A stretch of DNA of 64,000 bases from an uncultured Gemmataceae bacterium (GCA_937923405.1 CALDUY010000006.1:93086-157085); one strand, 5' to 3'; positions 25,685 to 35,239 are shown, counted from the first letter of the stretch. The notes: generated from the letters alone by a model not told the origin. Program-made: numbers and translations.

Positions 25685-27421
25685 ATGCGTCGAGCACCTC
25701 TCCTGATGGCGTGTGTTGCTGTCCTGGCTCTGAGCGCCTCGCCCAGCCGTGCCGCCTCGCCCTTGCGCCTCATTCCCGCCGAGGCTGACTTCGTCGTGCA
25801 AGTGCAGGACTCCAAACGCCTCGTCGAACGGATTACCAATCTCGACGTGCTGCAACAGCTCTACGCACTGCCGGCGGTACGAGAGCAACTCGAGGCCACG
25901 CCGGCTCGCCGTCTCAAGCAACTGATTGCCTACTACGAAAAAACGCTGGGCGACAAATGGCCGTCCCTAGTGCAGCGGCTGACCGCTGGCGGAGCGGCTC
26001 TGGGACTGAAGTTTGCCTCGGGCAATCCTCCCGTCGTGCTGGTTCTTCAGGGCAACGACGCCAAGTTACTCGAACAGTTCGTGCAGACCTCGATGGAGAT
26101 TCTGCAAAGCGAACTCGAACGTCAGGAGAGCAAGGAGAAGCTGACCCGCGGCGACTACCACGGCATCCCGGGGTTTCGCGTCGGCGAGCTGTGGGTCGCT
26201 CGTGCCGAGGCCACACTGATTCTCAGCAACAAAAAAGACGCGATGGCCCGTGCCCTTGATCTGCACCTAGGGCGCGGAGAGCAGAAATCGATTCTGGAGC
26301 AACCGGCTCTAGCCGAAGCCAAGAAGCTGCTGCCCAAGGATTCGCTGGTCAACGCTTGGCTGAACATGGAGCCAGTTCAGCAAAGCCCTGGCGCGAAAGA
26401 ACTCTACAAATCGCCACGTGATGATGGCATCATCACGGTGCTGTTCGGCAGACATTTCGACATCCTCGGACGCACTCCGTTTCTCTGTGCTGCCCTCACT
26501 GCCAACGACCACGAGTATCGCCTGACCCTGCGAGCGCCGCGTGGACGAGACGGCATGGGAGCGGATCGCCTGCTGCACGTCCCTCCTCCGGGCCAGCCAG
26601 CCAGTCGCGCGCTGTTGGTGCCCAAGGGAACCATCTACAGCACGGCGTTTTATCTCGATGTGGCCAACATTTGGAAGGAGCGTGAGCAACTCTTTCCCAA
26701 GGTGCAGGCCGACAATCTGACGGAGTTCGACAAGACTTCGGGCCGTTTCCTAGGCGGAGTCAAGCTCAGCGCGTTGCTCCAGAGTGCCGGACCGTACCAT
26801 CGCTTCGTGGTCGTCCATCAGGGCAAGAGTCCCTACCAACGCCAGCCACAGCTTCCGCTGCCCGCCTTCGCCTTTGTCAGCGAGGTGCGCGAGCCGGAGA
26901 AGTTTGGCCGTTCCATGGAGACGCTACTCCGCGCTGCTGCCATCGCCGCTACCTCAACTTTCAAAATGGAGTTACACGAGTTAAAATATCGAGATTTTGA
27001 TCTCGTATCCTATCGCTTCAACGAGAAGGCGGACCTCGCTGAGGACAGCAGCGACCTTCGCTTTAACTTCACGCCTTGTTTCGCGCGGGTCGGCGATCAG
27101 TTCCTCCTCGCCTCGACAGTCGAGTTGGCCAAGCAGTTGATCGATCGATTGCTCGACCATCCCGCGGACAGCAAACAACCTTCACACCTGGTCGGACGCG
27201 ATCGTTTCCAGTCGGGTGGTGTGGCCGACTATCTCGGCGGACTGCGCGATCAACTGGTGACGCAAACGGTGCTGGAACTGGCCGTGCCCGCTGCCGAGGC
27301 GCAACAGCAAGTCGAGCAACTCTTGAAGTTTGTCCGCGGACTGGGCACGCTAGAGACCCAGGTCGAGTTTCGCGACAAAACTTACCGTGTTGACGTGCTG
27401 CTTCGTCTGGGCCAGCGCTGA
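25685..27421 (+). CDS. Secreted protein of unknown function
   Basis: A 578-residue protein with a signal peptide (MRRAPLLMACVAVLALSASPSRAA). The mature part begins LRLIPAEADFVVQVQD and alternates long amphipathic strands and helices, a pattern I associate with planctomycete DUF3352-like proteins, though this is weak. It has few Cys and no catalytic motif I can name. ATG at 25685 is fixed by AAGGAGG 9 bases upstream. It lies 16 bases before the DUF1800 gene, so it is likely the first gene of an operon with the DUF1800 and DUF1501 proteins and may share their secretion or substrate. Confidence 0.6.
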   Translation: MRRAPLLMACVAVLALSASPSRAASPLRLIPAEADFVVQVQDSKRLVERITNLDVLQQLYALPAVREQLEATPARRLKQLIAYYEKTLGDKWPSLVQRLTAGGAALGLKFASGNPPVVLVLQGNDAKLLEQFVQTSMEILQSELERQESKEKLTRGDYHGIPGFRVGELWVARAEATLILSNKKDAMARALDLHLGRGEQKSILEQPALAEAKKLLPKDSLVNAWLNMEPVQQSPGAKELYKSPRDDGIITVLFGRHFDILGRTPFLCAALTANDHEYRLTLRAPRGRDGMGADRLLHVPPPGQPASRALLVPKGTIYSTAFYLDVANIWKEREQLFPKVQADNLTEFDKTSGRFLGGVKLSALLQSAGPYHRFVVVHQGKSPYQRQPQLPLPAFAFVSEVREPEKFGRSMETLLRAAAIAATSTFKMELHELKYRDFDLVSYRFNEKADLAEDSSDLRFNFTPCFARVGDQFLLASTVELAKQLIDRLLDHPADSKQPSHLVGRDRFQSGGVADYLGGLRDQLVTQTVLELAVPAAEAQQQVEQLLKFVRGLGTLETQVEFRDKTYRVDVLLRLGQR

Positions 27422-27437
27422 GCGAGGAGAGGCTTCT

Positions 27438-28832
27438 ATGGCAGAGAAAATCGATCCAAAATGGGCTTGGGAGGCGTACCGTCCCTCCGTCCAAGCACCG
27501 TGGGACGTTCGCCGCGTCGGCCATCTTTACCGTCGCGCTGCCTTTGGGGCGACCCTGGCGGAACTGGAAGCGGGCGTCAAACTGGGTCCCGAAAAGACCC
27601 TTCGCTCGCTGCTCGAGGGTGGCCCCGGCTTGCCCGAGTTCGATCGGAGCATGGCTCCACTGGCCGAGGCGATTGTTCGCAGCAACGACAGTTTGAACCT
27701 CCGCGCCTGGTGGCTGTCGCGTATGCTCTACTCGCCCCATCCGTTGCAGGAGAAGTTGACGCTCTTTTGGCACAATCACTTCGCCACCAGCAACGCCAAG
27801 GTCAATTCCGCCCGGTTCATGCTCGTTCAGTATTCGCTGCTTCGCCAGCACGCTCTGGGCAACTTCGCCGCGTTGCTCCGCGCCATGTCTAGCGATCCGG
27901 CTATGCTGATCTGGCTGGACGGTCGCGGCAGCAAGAAGGGCAATCCCAACGAGAACTATGCCCGCGAGTTGATGGAACTCTTCTCGCTGGGCATCGGCCA
28001 CTACACCGAGAAGGACATCCGCGAAGCCGCCCGCGCTTTCACCGGCTGGGAGGTCGGCGCGAACAGCACTCGCTTCGATCCCCGTCAGTTCGACTCCGGG
28101 GAAAAGACGGTTTTGGGCCAGAAAGGCAACTGGAAACCCGACGACATCGTTCGGATCTGCCTGGAGCAGCCGGCCTGTCCCTATTTCATCTGCGGCAAAC
28201 TGTTCCGCTTCCTGGTCAGTGAGACGCTCACGCCATCCCGAGAGTTGCTCGAACCGTTGGCCGAAGAGTTCAAGCAAAAATACGACTTTGGTGCTCTAGT
28301 TTATCGCATGTTGTCGAGCAACTTGTTCTTCTCCGAACAAGCCTATCGGGCCAAGGTGAAGTCACCCGTCGAGTTCGCCTTGGGAATTGTTCGCGGCCTC
28401 GAAGGACGGATTGGCACCCGGAATCTGGTGCCCGCTCTGGAGCAGCTGGGGCAAAACGTCTTCTATCCCCCTTCGGTCAAGGGCTGGGACGGTGGACAGA
28501 CCTGGCTCAACGGTCAGACGCTGCTGTATCGCCAGAACCTCGCCCTGGCCTTTACCTCTACGGAAGATCCGCAATTTGGCACCCGGTTAGATCCAGCTCG
28601 ATTGGCCCGTCAGCACGGCGTGACCACTGAGGAGGCCCAGGTCGCGTTCTTCCTCCGTCTGTTTTTGCAGGACGATGTGCCGACAGAGTCGAAGCAGAGT
28701 CTGCTCGACTATGCGCGCAAGGCTCAGACGAACAAAAAGCCGGTTTATTGGACCGACCAGGATGCCGCCGATCAGCGGGTGCGCTCGCTGTGTTATCTGG
28801 TGTTGACGTTGCCGGAATTTCAACTGAATTAG
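27438..28832 (+). CDS. DUF1800 family protein
   Basis: A 464-residue protein matching DUF1800. Marks include VRRVGHLYRRAAFGAT near the start, LTLFWHNHFATS near residue 110, NENYARELMELFSLGIGHYTEKDIREAARAFTGW near 170-205, and PPSVKGWDGGQTWLN near 350. DUF1800 genes are nearly always followed by a DUF1501 gene in planctomycetes, as here (51 bases). Function is unknown; both are thought to be exported. GAGGAG lies upstream of the chosen ATG. Confidence 0.92.
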   Translation: MAEKIDPKWAWEAYRPSVQAPWDVRRVGHLYRRAAFGATLAELEAGVKLGPEKTLRSLLEGGPGLPEFDRSMAPLAEAIVRSNDSLNLRAWWLSRMLYSPHPLQEKLTLFWHNHFATSNAKVNSARFMLVQYSLLRQHALGNFAALLRAMSSDPAMLIWLDGRGSKKGNPNENYARELMELFSLGIGHYTEKDIREAARAFTGWEVGANSTRFDPRQFDSGEKTVLGQKGNWKPDDIVRICLEQPACPYFICGKLFRFLVSETLTPSRELLEPLAEEFKQKYDFGALVYRMLSSNLFFSEQAYRAKVKSPVEFALGIVRGLEGRIGTRNLVPALEQLGQNVFYPPSVKGWDGGQTWLNGQTLLYRQNLALAFTSTEDPQFGTRLDPARLARQHGVTTEEAQVAFFLRLFLQDDVPTESKQSLLDYARKAQTNKKPVYWTDQDAADQRVRSLCYLVLTLPEFQLN

Positions 28833-28883
28833 TCTCTTATCTGGGCTGTGCGGCCCGGAGAGGTTCTCCCGAGGGGTGTTCCG

Positions 28884-30122
28884 ATGACCACGACTCGCCG
28901 CGACTTTCTTCGTCATAGCCTGGCCGCCTCTGGTCTCGTTGCCTGGGGGTTGTCGCCGACCTTCGTGCGAAAGACTGCTGCCGCCGCTGGGGATGCCAGC
29001 AAGCGAGGCAACAAGGATACCTTGCTGGTCGTCGTCGAACTGACCGGCGGTAACGACGGTCTCAACACAGTTGTACCGTTTAAGGATCCTACTTATGCAA
29101 AATTACGGCCTACGCTGAAGCTACCCACTGAGCAGCTAGTCAAACTCAACGACGAACTGGGGCTGCATCCAGCGATGACCGGCTTCGGCGAGTTGCTCCA
29201 GGATCGTGCTTTGTGTGTCGTGCAGGGGGTCGGCTATCCCAATCCGTCGCAGTCCCACTTCCGTTCGATGGACATCTGGCAAGGCGGCACGCTAGCGGCT
29301 CACATCAGCGAAGGTTGGCTGGGCCGCGCTCTCAAGCAGATGCCGTCCGGTTCGCAAGCGTTTCATTTGAAGCAGGAGAACCAATCCGCGCCGCTGGCCT
29401 TCGACGGCGCGCCGATGCGAGTGCCGTCCCTCGCCACTCTCGAAGAGTTCCAGCTGCGCATGTCGGCCACATCCAGCGCGGACAAGAAAGAACAAGCCAA
29501 GATCATCGAGAGTGTGGCCGCCTCCAGTGCTAAGGGCGGCCTGCTCGACTTCGTCAGTCGAACGGCGTCGAACACCTACGCCCAGAGCAAACGGCTGGCC
29601 GAGATCGGCAAAAACTATGTGCCGAAGTCGCCTTACCCTGAGTCGCCGCTGGCGAATAAACTGCGGCTGGCGGCTCAACTCATCAATGCCGATGTAGGAT
29701 CGCGGATCTTTTATGTCTCGATTGATGGTTTCGACACTCACGCCACCCAAGCTCCGACACATGCCAATCTGCTGGGCACGCTGTCGCAGGCCCTCACGGC
29801 TTTTTACAAGGATCTGAAAGCCCAGGGCCACGGCGAGCGGTTGCTGATCATGACCTTCAGCGAGTTCGGTCGGCGCGCCCGCGAGAACGGCAGCCGTGGC
29901 ACCGATCACGGCTCCGGCGCACCGATGTTCCTGATCGGTGGCAAGCTCCGGCCCGGTATCGTCGGCGACCATCCCAGCCTGACCAAGCTAGAGGATGGCA
30001 ATCTCGTGCATCACACCGATTTTCGCCAGGTCTACGCCGCCATCCTCGACGACTGGCTCGGCGTGCCTCACAAGGACGTACTCGGCAGCGAGTTCAAGAA
30101 GGTGAAGCTGTTCGCCGGCTAA
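28884..30122 (+). CDS. DUF1501 family protein with Tat signal
   Basis: A 412-residue protein with a twin-arginine signal (TTTRRDFLRHSLAASG) followed by a hydrophobic stretch, so it is exported folded. The body matches DUF1501, a sulfatase-like fold: VVVELTGGNDGLNTVVP, GWLGRAL, YVSIDGFDTHATQ near residue 285 and TFSEFGRRARENGSRGTDHG near 330. The ATG at 28884 is chosen because GAGGGG lies about 8 bases before it and the Tat motif begins there. It probably works with the DUF1800 protein encoded just upstream. The substrate is unknown. Confidence 0.92.
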   Translation: MTTTRRDFLRHSLAASGLVAWGLSPTFVRKTAAAAGDASKRGNKDTLLVVVELTGGNDGLNTVVPFKDPTYAKLRPTLKLPTEQLVKLNDELGLHPAMTGFGELLQDRALCVVQGVGYPNPSQSHFRSMDIWQGGTLAAHISEGWLGRALKQMPSGSQAFHLKQENQSAPLAFDGAPMRVPSLATLEEFQLRMSATSSADKKEQAKIIESVAASSAKGGLLDFVSRTASNTYAQSKRLAEIGKNYVPKSPYPESPLANKLRLAAQLINADVGSRIFYVSIDGFDTHATQAPTHANLLGTLSQALTAFYKDLKAQGHGERLLIMTFSEFGRRARENGSRGTDHGSGAPMFLIGGKLRPGIVGDHPSLTKLEDGNLVHHTDFRQVYAAILDDWLGVPHKDVLGSEFKKVKLFAG

Positions 30123-30131
30123 CTCGCTGGC

Positions 30132-30202
30132 CGCTACAATGCCGCTAACCGCTGGATGACGAGCCGTTCGTTGAAGAGGAGCGGCTCGCTCCTGTTGTAG
30201 CG
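30132..30202 (+). repeat. Nested inverted repeats in a short intergenic spacer
   Basis: Outer arms CGCTACAA (30132-30139) and TTGTAGCG (30195-30202) are perfect, and inner arms CGAGCCG (30160-30166) and CGGCTCG (30182-30188) are perfect. The structure lies between the DUF1501 stop and the PmoA-like start, 10 bases before the latter's ATG. It could be a terminator, a leader hairpin or a repeat remnant; there is no U-tract. Confidence 0.55.
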
Positions 30203-30212
30203 AGAACCACAC

Positions 30213-31523
30213 ATGCGACATTTTCTCTCTGCACTATCACTTTTTCTCGGTGCCGGCCTGACCGTCGAGGCGGCCCAGACGATCGAGTTCACCGTCTCCG
30301 CTGGTAAGTTCACTCGGGTCAACGAGCCAGTCTGCATTCCGTTGCAGCTCGATGTCAAAACACCGCCCACCGCTGCTGTGACGATCGAAGATGACGCGGG
30401 CCAGTTCGTCGCCACTGGACAATTCACGGGGCCGGATCTGCTCACCGAGTCGGTCAAGGCAGCTGTCGGTAAGCAGCGACTCGATCTGCACTTGCTCCTG
30501 CCCAAACTGGAGGCGGGCAAGTCACTGCGGCTACGTGCCATCGTTGCCGATCAGCCGCGACAGACTGCCAAGGATGACTTTCACTTCCACAGCGAGGTCT
30601 CCCGCGACGAACATTGGACCGAGCTTCGTCGAGGTGAACGACCGATCATGCGCTACCTGTACACACCGTTGGACGAGTCGTCAAAGGAAGCACGCGACCG
30701 CACCTTCAAGGTGTTTCATCACGTCTACGATCCGACTGGCGAGCGCTTCCTGACCAACGGAGCGGGAGGCCGTTTTCCCCACCATCGCGGGCTGTTTTAT
30801 GGTTTCATGAGGTGCAGCTATGGCAAGAACACCGTCGATACCTGGCACTGTCCCGCTCCCGATCCGAAGGGCAAACGCAACAACGAGGCCCACCAGGCGC
30901 ACAGCGGCGTCAAGAGCATCTCTACGGGGCCGGTGCTGGGTCGGCACATTGTCGAGATCGACTGGAACGGCGTGGGCAAGAAGACCTTTGCTCGTGAACA
31001 GCGCCAACTAACTGTGTACAGCGTGCCCGGTGGTACGCTGATCGATTTTGTCTCCAAGCTGACGCCGACTGACGAACCGGTCAAGCTGGACGGCGATCCG
31101 CAGCACGCCGGCTTCCACTTCCGCGCTGCCAACGAGGTCAGCGACAAAACGGCCAAGCAGACGATCTTCATCCGGCCCGATGGCACCGACAAGCCCGGTG
31201 CGACGCGCAACTGGGACGGTAAACAGAACACGACCCACGTCAACCTGCCTTGGCTGGCGATGAGCTTTGTAGTCAACAACCAGCGCTACACCTGTGCCTA
31301 TCTCGATCGACCGGACAATCCCAAGGAGGCCCGTTTCAGCGAGCGTGATTACGGACGTTTTGGATCGTATTTTGTCACAACCGTGACCAAGGAGAAGCCG
31401 CTCGTGGTGCGCTACCGTGTGTGGCTCCAAGCTGGCCAGATGACGCCCGACGCGGTGAAAGCTCTCAGCGAGGTGTTCGTCACACCCGTTGAGGTCAAGG
31501 TGAAGGGACCCACCGCTTCCTGA
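30213..31523 (+). CDS. PmoA/DUF6807-family secreted protein
   Basis: A 436-residue exported protein with a signal peptide at residues 1-20. The main domain contains PIMRYLYTPLDE, FLTNGAGGRFPHHRGLFYGF and YGKNTVDTWHCPAP, and later QHAGFHFRAANEV and WLAMSFVVNNQRY, which match the planctomycete proteins labelled PmoA family (DUF6807). Despite the label they are unlikely to be methane monooxygenase subunits, since there are no membrane helices. A beta-sandwich resembling sugar-mutarotase folds, acting on polysaccharide, is a guess. It converges on the pseudokinase gene across a palindromic repeat. Confidence 0.82.
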   Translation: MRHFLSALSLFLGAGLTVEAAQTIEFTVSAGKFTRVNEPVCIPLQLDVKTPPTAAVTIEDDAGQFVATGQFTGPDLLTESVKAAVGKQRLDLHLLLPKLEAGKSLRLRAIVADQPRQTAKDDFHFHSEVSRDEHWTELRRGERPIMRYLYTPLDESSKEARDRTFKVFHHVYDPTGERFLTNGAGGRFPHHRGLFYGFMRCSYGKNTVDTWHCPAPDPKGKRNNEAHQAHSGVKSISTGPVLGRHIVEIDWNGVGKKTFAREQRQLTVYSVPGGTLIDFVSKLTPTDEPVKLDGDPQHAGFHFRAANEVSDKTAKQTIFIRPDGTDKPGATRNWDGKQNTTHVNLPWLAMSFVVNNQRYTCAYLDRPDNPKEARFSERDYGRFGSYFVTTVTKEKPLVVRYRVWLQAGQMTPDAVKALSEVFVTPVEVKVKGPTAS

Positions 31524-31542
31524 CGCGAGGGGTGCGCACAAG

Positions 31543-31599
31543 GGTAGCCGCGGGCTTGAGCCCGCGTGAGATGCGCGCCGGCTTCAGCCGGCGGCTACC
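31543..31599. repeat. Palindromic dispersed-type repeat
   Basis: Outer arms GGTAGCCG (31543-31550) and CGGCTACC (31592-31599) enclose two further palindromes, CGCGGGCT-TG-AGCCCGCG and GCCGGCT-TC-AGCCGGC. It lies between convergent genes. The GGTAGCCGC core recurs in the element at 44008-44191, so both likely belong to one dispersed family. Confidence 0.75.
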
Positions 31600-31611
31600 G
31601 AAAGCCGGCGA

Positions 31612-34600
31612 CTACTCGTTCGGTTCGGGGTGGCGTGGCGGGAGGACGAACGGTTTTCCTTGCTCATAAAGAGTTAATCGATCGAGAAAGTCAGGTTTTT
31701 CTGCTTCCGAGGCCAACTCGATGGCTCGACGTTGGGTCTCGATCGCCTCGGCGAAGCGGCCAGCGCTGGCCAGAGCGGCGGCCAAGGTATCCAGATGCGT
31801 CGCCGATGGGTTGGCAGCCACTGCCTGCTGGGCGAACTCGATGGCCCGGTTCGGATCGCGAAGTTCTTTCTGAGCGATGACGGCCAACAGCCAGCCCAAA
31901 TTGTTGGCCACGCGGACATCTCCCGGAGCGTGTTCCCAGGCAGTGAAGTTGTCTGCCACAGCTTCAGCGTCCTGTCCCAACTGGCTATGGATCCGCGCGC
32001 GAAAGATCCAGGCGTCGATGTCGTCCGGGGTTTGTTTCAGGACATAATTCAGATCGTTTAAAGCGCTAGTTAGGTCGCCGCTTTCCAGATAGACACTCGC
32101 TCGGTTGTAGTAGGCCATCGCCAGTTCTGGGGCCAACTCGATCGCCGTGCTGAAGTCCTCGATGGCCAAGTCGTAGTTCTTCTGATTGCGGTGGGCAAGG
32201 CCACGATTGAGGAGCGCGCCCAGGGAGGTAGGATCCAGACGTAACGACTCCGTAAAATCGGTGATGGCCTCATCAAGCCGGCCCTCTTCGAGATAGGCAA
32301 TACCTCGGTTGTACCAAGCCGAGGCATAGTTAGGATCAAGACGAATCGCCTGGGAAAAGTCGGCAATGGCTCGCTCGCGGTTCCCTCGATCCGCGTGCAA
32401 GGCACCGCGTTGGTTGCGAGTCAGGGCATTGCTCGGCTCCAGGCGGATGGCGGCATCGAGATCGGCCAACGCTTCCTCATATTTGCCCTGTCGTGCTAGC
32501 AGGTGGGCGCGTCGGGACAGAGCGAAGGTATGGGCCGGATTCAGCCGCAGACATTCGCTGTAGTCGGCGAGAGCGGCATCCAGGTCGCCACGACGGAGAT
32601 GCACGCTGGCTCGGTTGAAGTGGGTCAATTCATCATTGGGATCTAGCCGCAGGGCTTGCTCAAAGTCGGCCAGGGCCTGATCCAACTCCCCCAGTTGCAG
32701 ATGGGCGTTGCCCCGATTGGTGTAGGCTCCGGAGGCTTCAGGATCGAGTTGCAACACCTGAGAGAAATCGGCCAAAGCAGCTTCGTGGTTGCCTTGCCGA
32801 GCGTGAACGTTGCCGCGGTGGAAATACAGACTCGCTGAGGGGGAGATCTGAAGAGCGGTGGTCAAATCCGCGAGTGCCTCGTCATAGCGATTCAATCGGA
32901 CAAAGACCTCGGACCGTTCGATCAGAATATCAGTATGTTGAGGAGCTAGTTGCAGAGCGGCGGTCAAATCCGCCAACGCCTTGTCATACTGTTTGAGGTC
33001 GTGGTGGGCCTTGCCTCGGGAGAGCAGCAGACCGGCGTTGTCCGGAGCCAGGTCCACAGCCGTGGTGAAGTCGGCGACAGCACGTTGCAGATCGCCTGCC
33101 AGAGCGTAGGCCAAGCCGCGCTCGTGCCACAGATTCGGCGAAGGATCCAGTCGTAAGGCTTCGGTAAGATCGGCCACAGCCAGCGAATGCCGGCCAAGTT
33201 CCTGATAGGCGCTGGCACGATCGCACCGGGCACGAACGTTGTTCGGATCCAGCTGCAACAGTCGGGTGAAGTCGGTGACAGCGCGACCCGGTTCGCCGGA
33301 GAGCAGATAAGCTCGACCGCGATTGCCCAGGGCCCACAGATTACTCGAATCCAGACGTAGCGACTCCGAATAGTCGGCAACTGCCTGAGCATATTCGCCG
33401 CGTGCAAAGCGGGCATTGCCTCGGTTGTAGTAGAGGATCTCGTCTCGAGGCGACAACCGCAACCCTTCGGTGTAGTCAGCGATGGCGCGTTCGTACTCCC
33501 CCTTCTGGGCGTAGGTCAACGCTCGATTGACGATGGCCTCAAGTTGGCGCGGCTCCAGGCGTAACGCTTCGGTGAAGTCGGTAATAGCTTGGTCGAGCTG
33601 GCCGGTGCGAACGTGTGCTAACCCACGCAGACGGTACAGCACCGCCGCCTCGGGCCGTTGCCGTAGCGCTGCCGTGTACTCTTCGATAGCTTGCTCGAAC
33701 TCGGCCTGCTTGATCAGCACCTGGCCGCGCTGCATGCGGGCTTCGACGTCATCGGGATTGCTCTCGATCCTCTCTGTCAGCGCTTCGAGACTGGCCTGGT
33801 GCATGTCCCGTTCCACTCGGACGAGCAGTTCGTCTCCGTTGAGCGTTTGCGCGAGTTGCTCCGTCACCAGACCGACGTGACTGGGCCGACGATTGATCGT
33901 CCAGGCGGTGCAACGGTCGAGCAGTTGATTCCATGCCTCGGGAAGCAACAAGCGATCACCGCTATCCGGATCAGGCTTGCCGGTCAAAGCGAACGCCGTC
34001 AATTTGCCGAAACTGTACAGGTCGGAATGCGGTCCCACCCAGACCTGCCCTTTGGGTCGGCTGATAACCTCTGGCGGGCTGTAGGGAATCACACGAGCTA
34101 CGGTGCGACCCAGGCTGCTGTGCTGGGCCGACTCCGGCAGGCAGGCGCTGGCATGGATGATTGCTCGCCGTAACGCTAGACCGGCCTCCAGCAACTTGAC
34201 CTTCCAAATGCTGGCACCATCTCGATTCTTAACCCGACGCAGCAGCACCGTATCTGGACGCAAGGCGCGATGCAGCAACCCACGACCATGCAGTGCCTGT
34301 AGCGCCCGTAGAATCGGCCAGGCAATCTCTAGCCACTCCTCTGGCGAAAACGGCCCATGCTCGGCAACGATCTTGTCTAGCGGGGTGCCTACAAGATGCT
34401 CGTAGACCAGGTACGGACGAGTACCATCGGTGCTCGCAAAGCCGCTGTCAAGCAGGGTCACGAGGCTGGGATGGCCCAGATCGCGCATCTGGCGAGCCTC
34501 GGTTAACAGCAAATACGGTTCGCGATCGAGACTGTCGGCACGCAGCGCTTTGACCACCACCTCACGTTCGTTAGCAGTGTGATCCTTGCACAGCACCGAC

Positions 34601-35091
34601 AAACCAATGCCGCCGCTGCCCAAAATGCGAATCGGTTCAAAACGAGTGAAGGGAAATGGCTCGAAGGTTTGAGGATCGAGGGCGACGGCGCGGCGAAGAG
34701 CGGACAAGGCCGTGTCCCAGTCGCGGCGTTCGAGAGCAGCCCGATAGATATTGTGATGGGCCTCGGCGATGGAGATCGGATCGCGAACCAGTTGGGCAAC
34801 CTCTTTGAAGTCGGCCAGGCCAGCGTCGAGATCACCGATGACGATTTCCAGCTGGGCCAAACTGTTCCACAAGGCCGGCAGCGTTCGCCGCGTCTCCTCG
34901 GGCAGTCGGCGAAAGCGCACGACCAGATCCTGCACCTCCTCGCGTTCGCCATTGTCCCGCAGCGACAGCATGTCACGTGGCCGCACGGCGCAGGGATGCA
35001 GATCATGTCGACGCTTCAGTTCGACCACGGCCTCGTAGAGATCCGGATAATACTGCCCAGCATCGTGTGCTTCGGCCTGAATGTCTAGCAC
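31612..35091 (-). CDS. TPR-rich pseudokinase (Hanks-type fold, catalytic residues lost)
   Basis: A 1159-residue cytoplasmic protein. After an N-terminal helical segment, a Hanks-type kinase fold spans about residues 150-420: ILGSGGIGLSVL glycine loop, VVVKAL with the ATP-binding Lys, YLVYEHLVGTPL hinge, and a SPPE motif in place of APE. The catalytic HRD reads HRA (LLHRALRPDTVLL near 273) and the metal-binding DFG reads EAG (LLEAGLAL near 299), so phosphotransfer is unlikely. About 19 TPR units follow (about 440-1100), giving a long superhelix for protein binding. GTG at 35091 is the chosen start because GAGGAG lies 5 bases before it; a TTG 14 codons upstream has no such site. It lies 148 bases after aspS on the same strand. 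A scaffold or nucleotide-sensing role is inferred. Confidence 0.85.
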   Translation of the reverse strand: MLDIQAEAHDAGQYYPDLYEAVVELKRRHDLHPCAVRPRDMLSLRDNGEREEVQDLVVRFRRLPEETRRTLPALWNSLAQLEIVIGDLDAGLADFKEVAQLVRDPISIAEAHHNIYRAALERRDWDTALSALRRAVALDPQTFEPFPFTRFEPIRILGSGGIGLSVLCKDHTANEREVVVKALRADSLDREPYLLLTEARQMRDLGHPSLVTLLDSGFASTDGTRPYLVYEHLVGTPLDKIVAEHGPFSPEEWLEIAWPILRALQALHGRGLLHRALRPDTVLLRRVKNRDGASIWKVKLLEAGLALRRAIIHASACLPESAQHSSLGRTVARVIPYSPPEVISRPKGQVWVGPHSDLYSFGKLTAFALTGKPDPDSGDRLLLPEAWNQLLDRCTAWTINRRPSHVGLVTEQLAQTLNGDELLVRVERDMHQASLEALTERIESNPDDVEARMQRGQVLIKQAEFEQAIEEYTAALRQRPEAAVLYRLRGLAHVRTGQLDQAITDFTEALRLEPRQLEAIVNRALTYAQKGEYERAIADYTEGLRLSPRDEILYYNRGNARFARGEYAQAVADYSESLRLDSSNLWALGNRGRAYLLSGEPGRAVTDFTRLLQLDPNNVRARCDRASAYQELGRHSLAVADLTEALRLDPSPNLWHERGLAYALAGDLQRAVADFTTAVDLAPDNAGLLLSRGKAHHDLKQYDKALADLTAALQLAPQHTDILIERSEVFVRLNRYDEALADLTTALQISPSASLYFHRGNVHARQGNHEAALADFSQVLQLDPEASGAYTNRGNAHLQLGELDQALADFEQALRLDPNDELTHFNRASVHLRRGDLDAALADYSECLRLNPAHTFALSRRAHLLARQGKYEEALADLDAAIRLEPSNALTRNQRGALHADRGNRERAIADFSQAIRLDPNYASAWYNRGIAYLEEGRLDEAITDFTESLRLDPTSLGALLNRGLAHRNQKNYDLAIEDFSTAIELAPELAMAYYNRASVYLESGDLTSALNDLNYVLKQTPDDIDAWIFRARIHSQLGQDAEAVADNFTAWEHAPGDVRVANNLGWLLAVIAQKELRDPNRAIEFAQQAVAANPSATHLDTLAAALASAGRFAEAIETQRRAIELASEAEKPDFLDRLTLYEQGKPFVLPPRHPEPNE

Positions 35092-35096
35092 GCTGA

Positions 35097-35102
35097 CTCC
35101 TC
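35097..35102 (-). promoter_or_regulatory. Shine-Dalgarno site that fixes the pseudokinase GTG start
   Basis: GAGGAG on the minus strand, 5 bases before the GTG at 35091; no competing ATG in frame nearby. Confidence 0.65.
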
Positions 35103-35239
35103 GACCGGGTATCAAGGAACATCTTCTGTTCAAACGCCATCTTCACGCTCAGCCTGCCCCTGCAAGTCTTTAGCCATCGGTCAAGTGAGCGATCCCGACA
35201 GCCGATCACACTTGCCACCGTGCCTGTGCTTTCGAAAGA

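Noticed and set aside
30213..31523. Particulate methane monooxygenase subunit A
   Set aside because: The PmoA family label is historical; the protein is exported, soluble-looking and lacks the membrane helices of true PmoA.
31612..35091. Active Ser/Thr kinase
   Set aside because: HRD reads HRA and DFG reads EAG, so it is called a pseudokinase instead.
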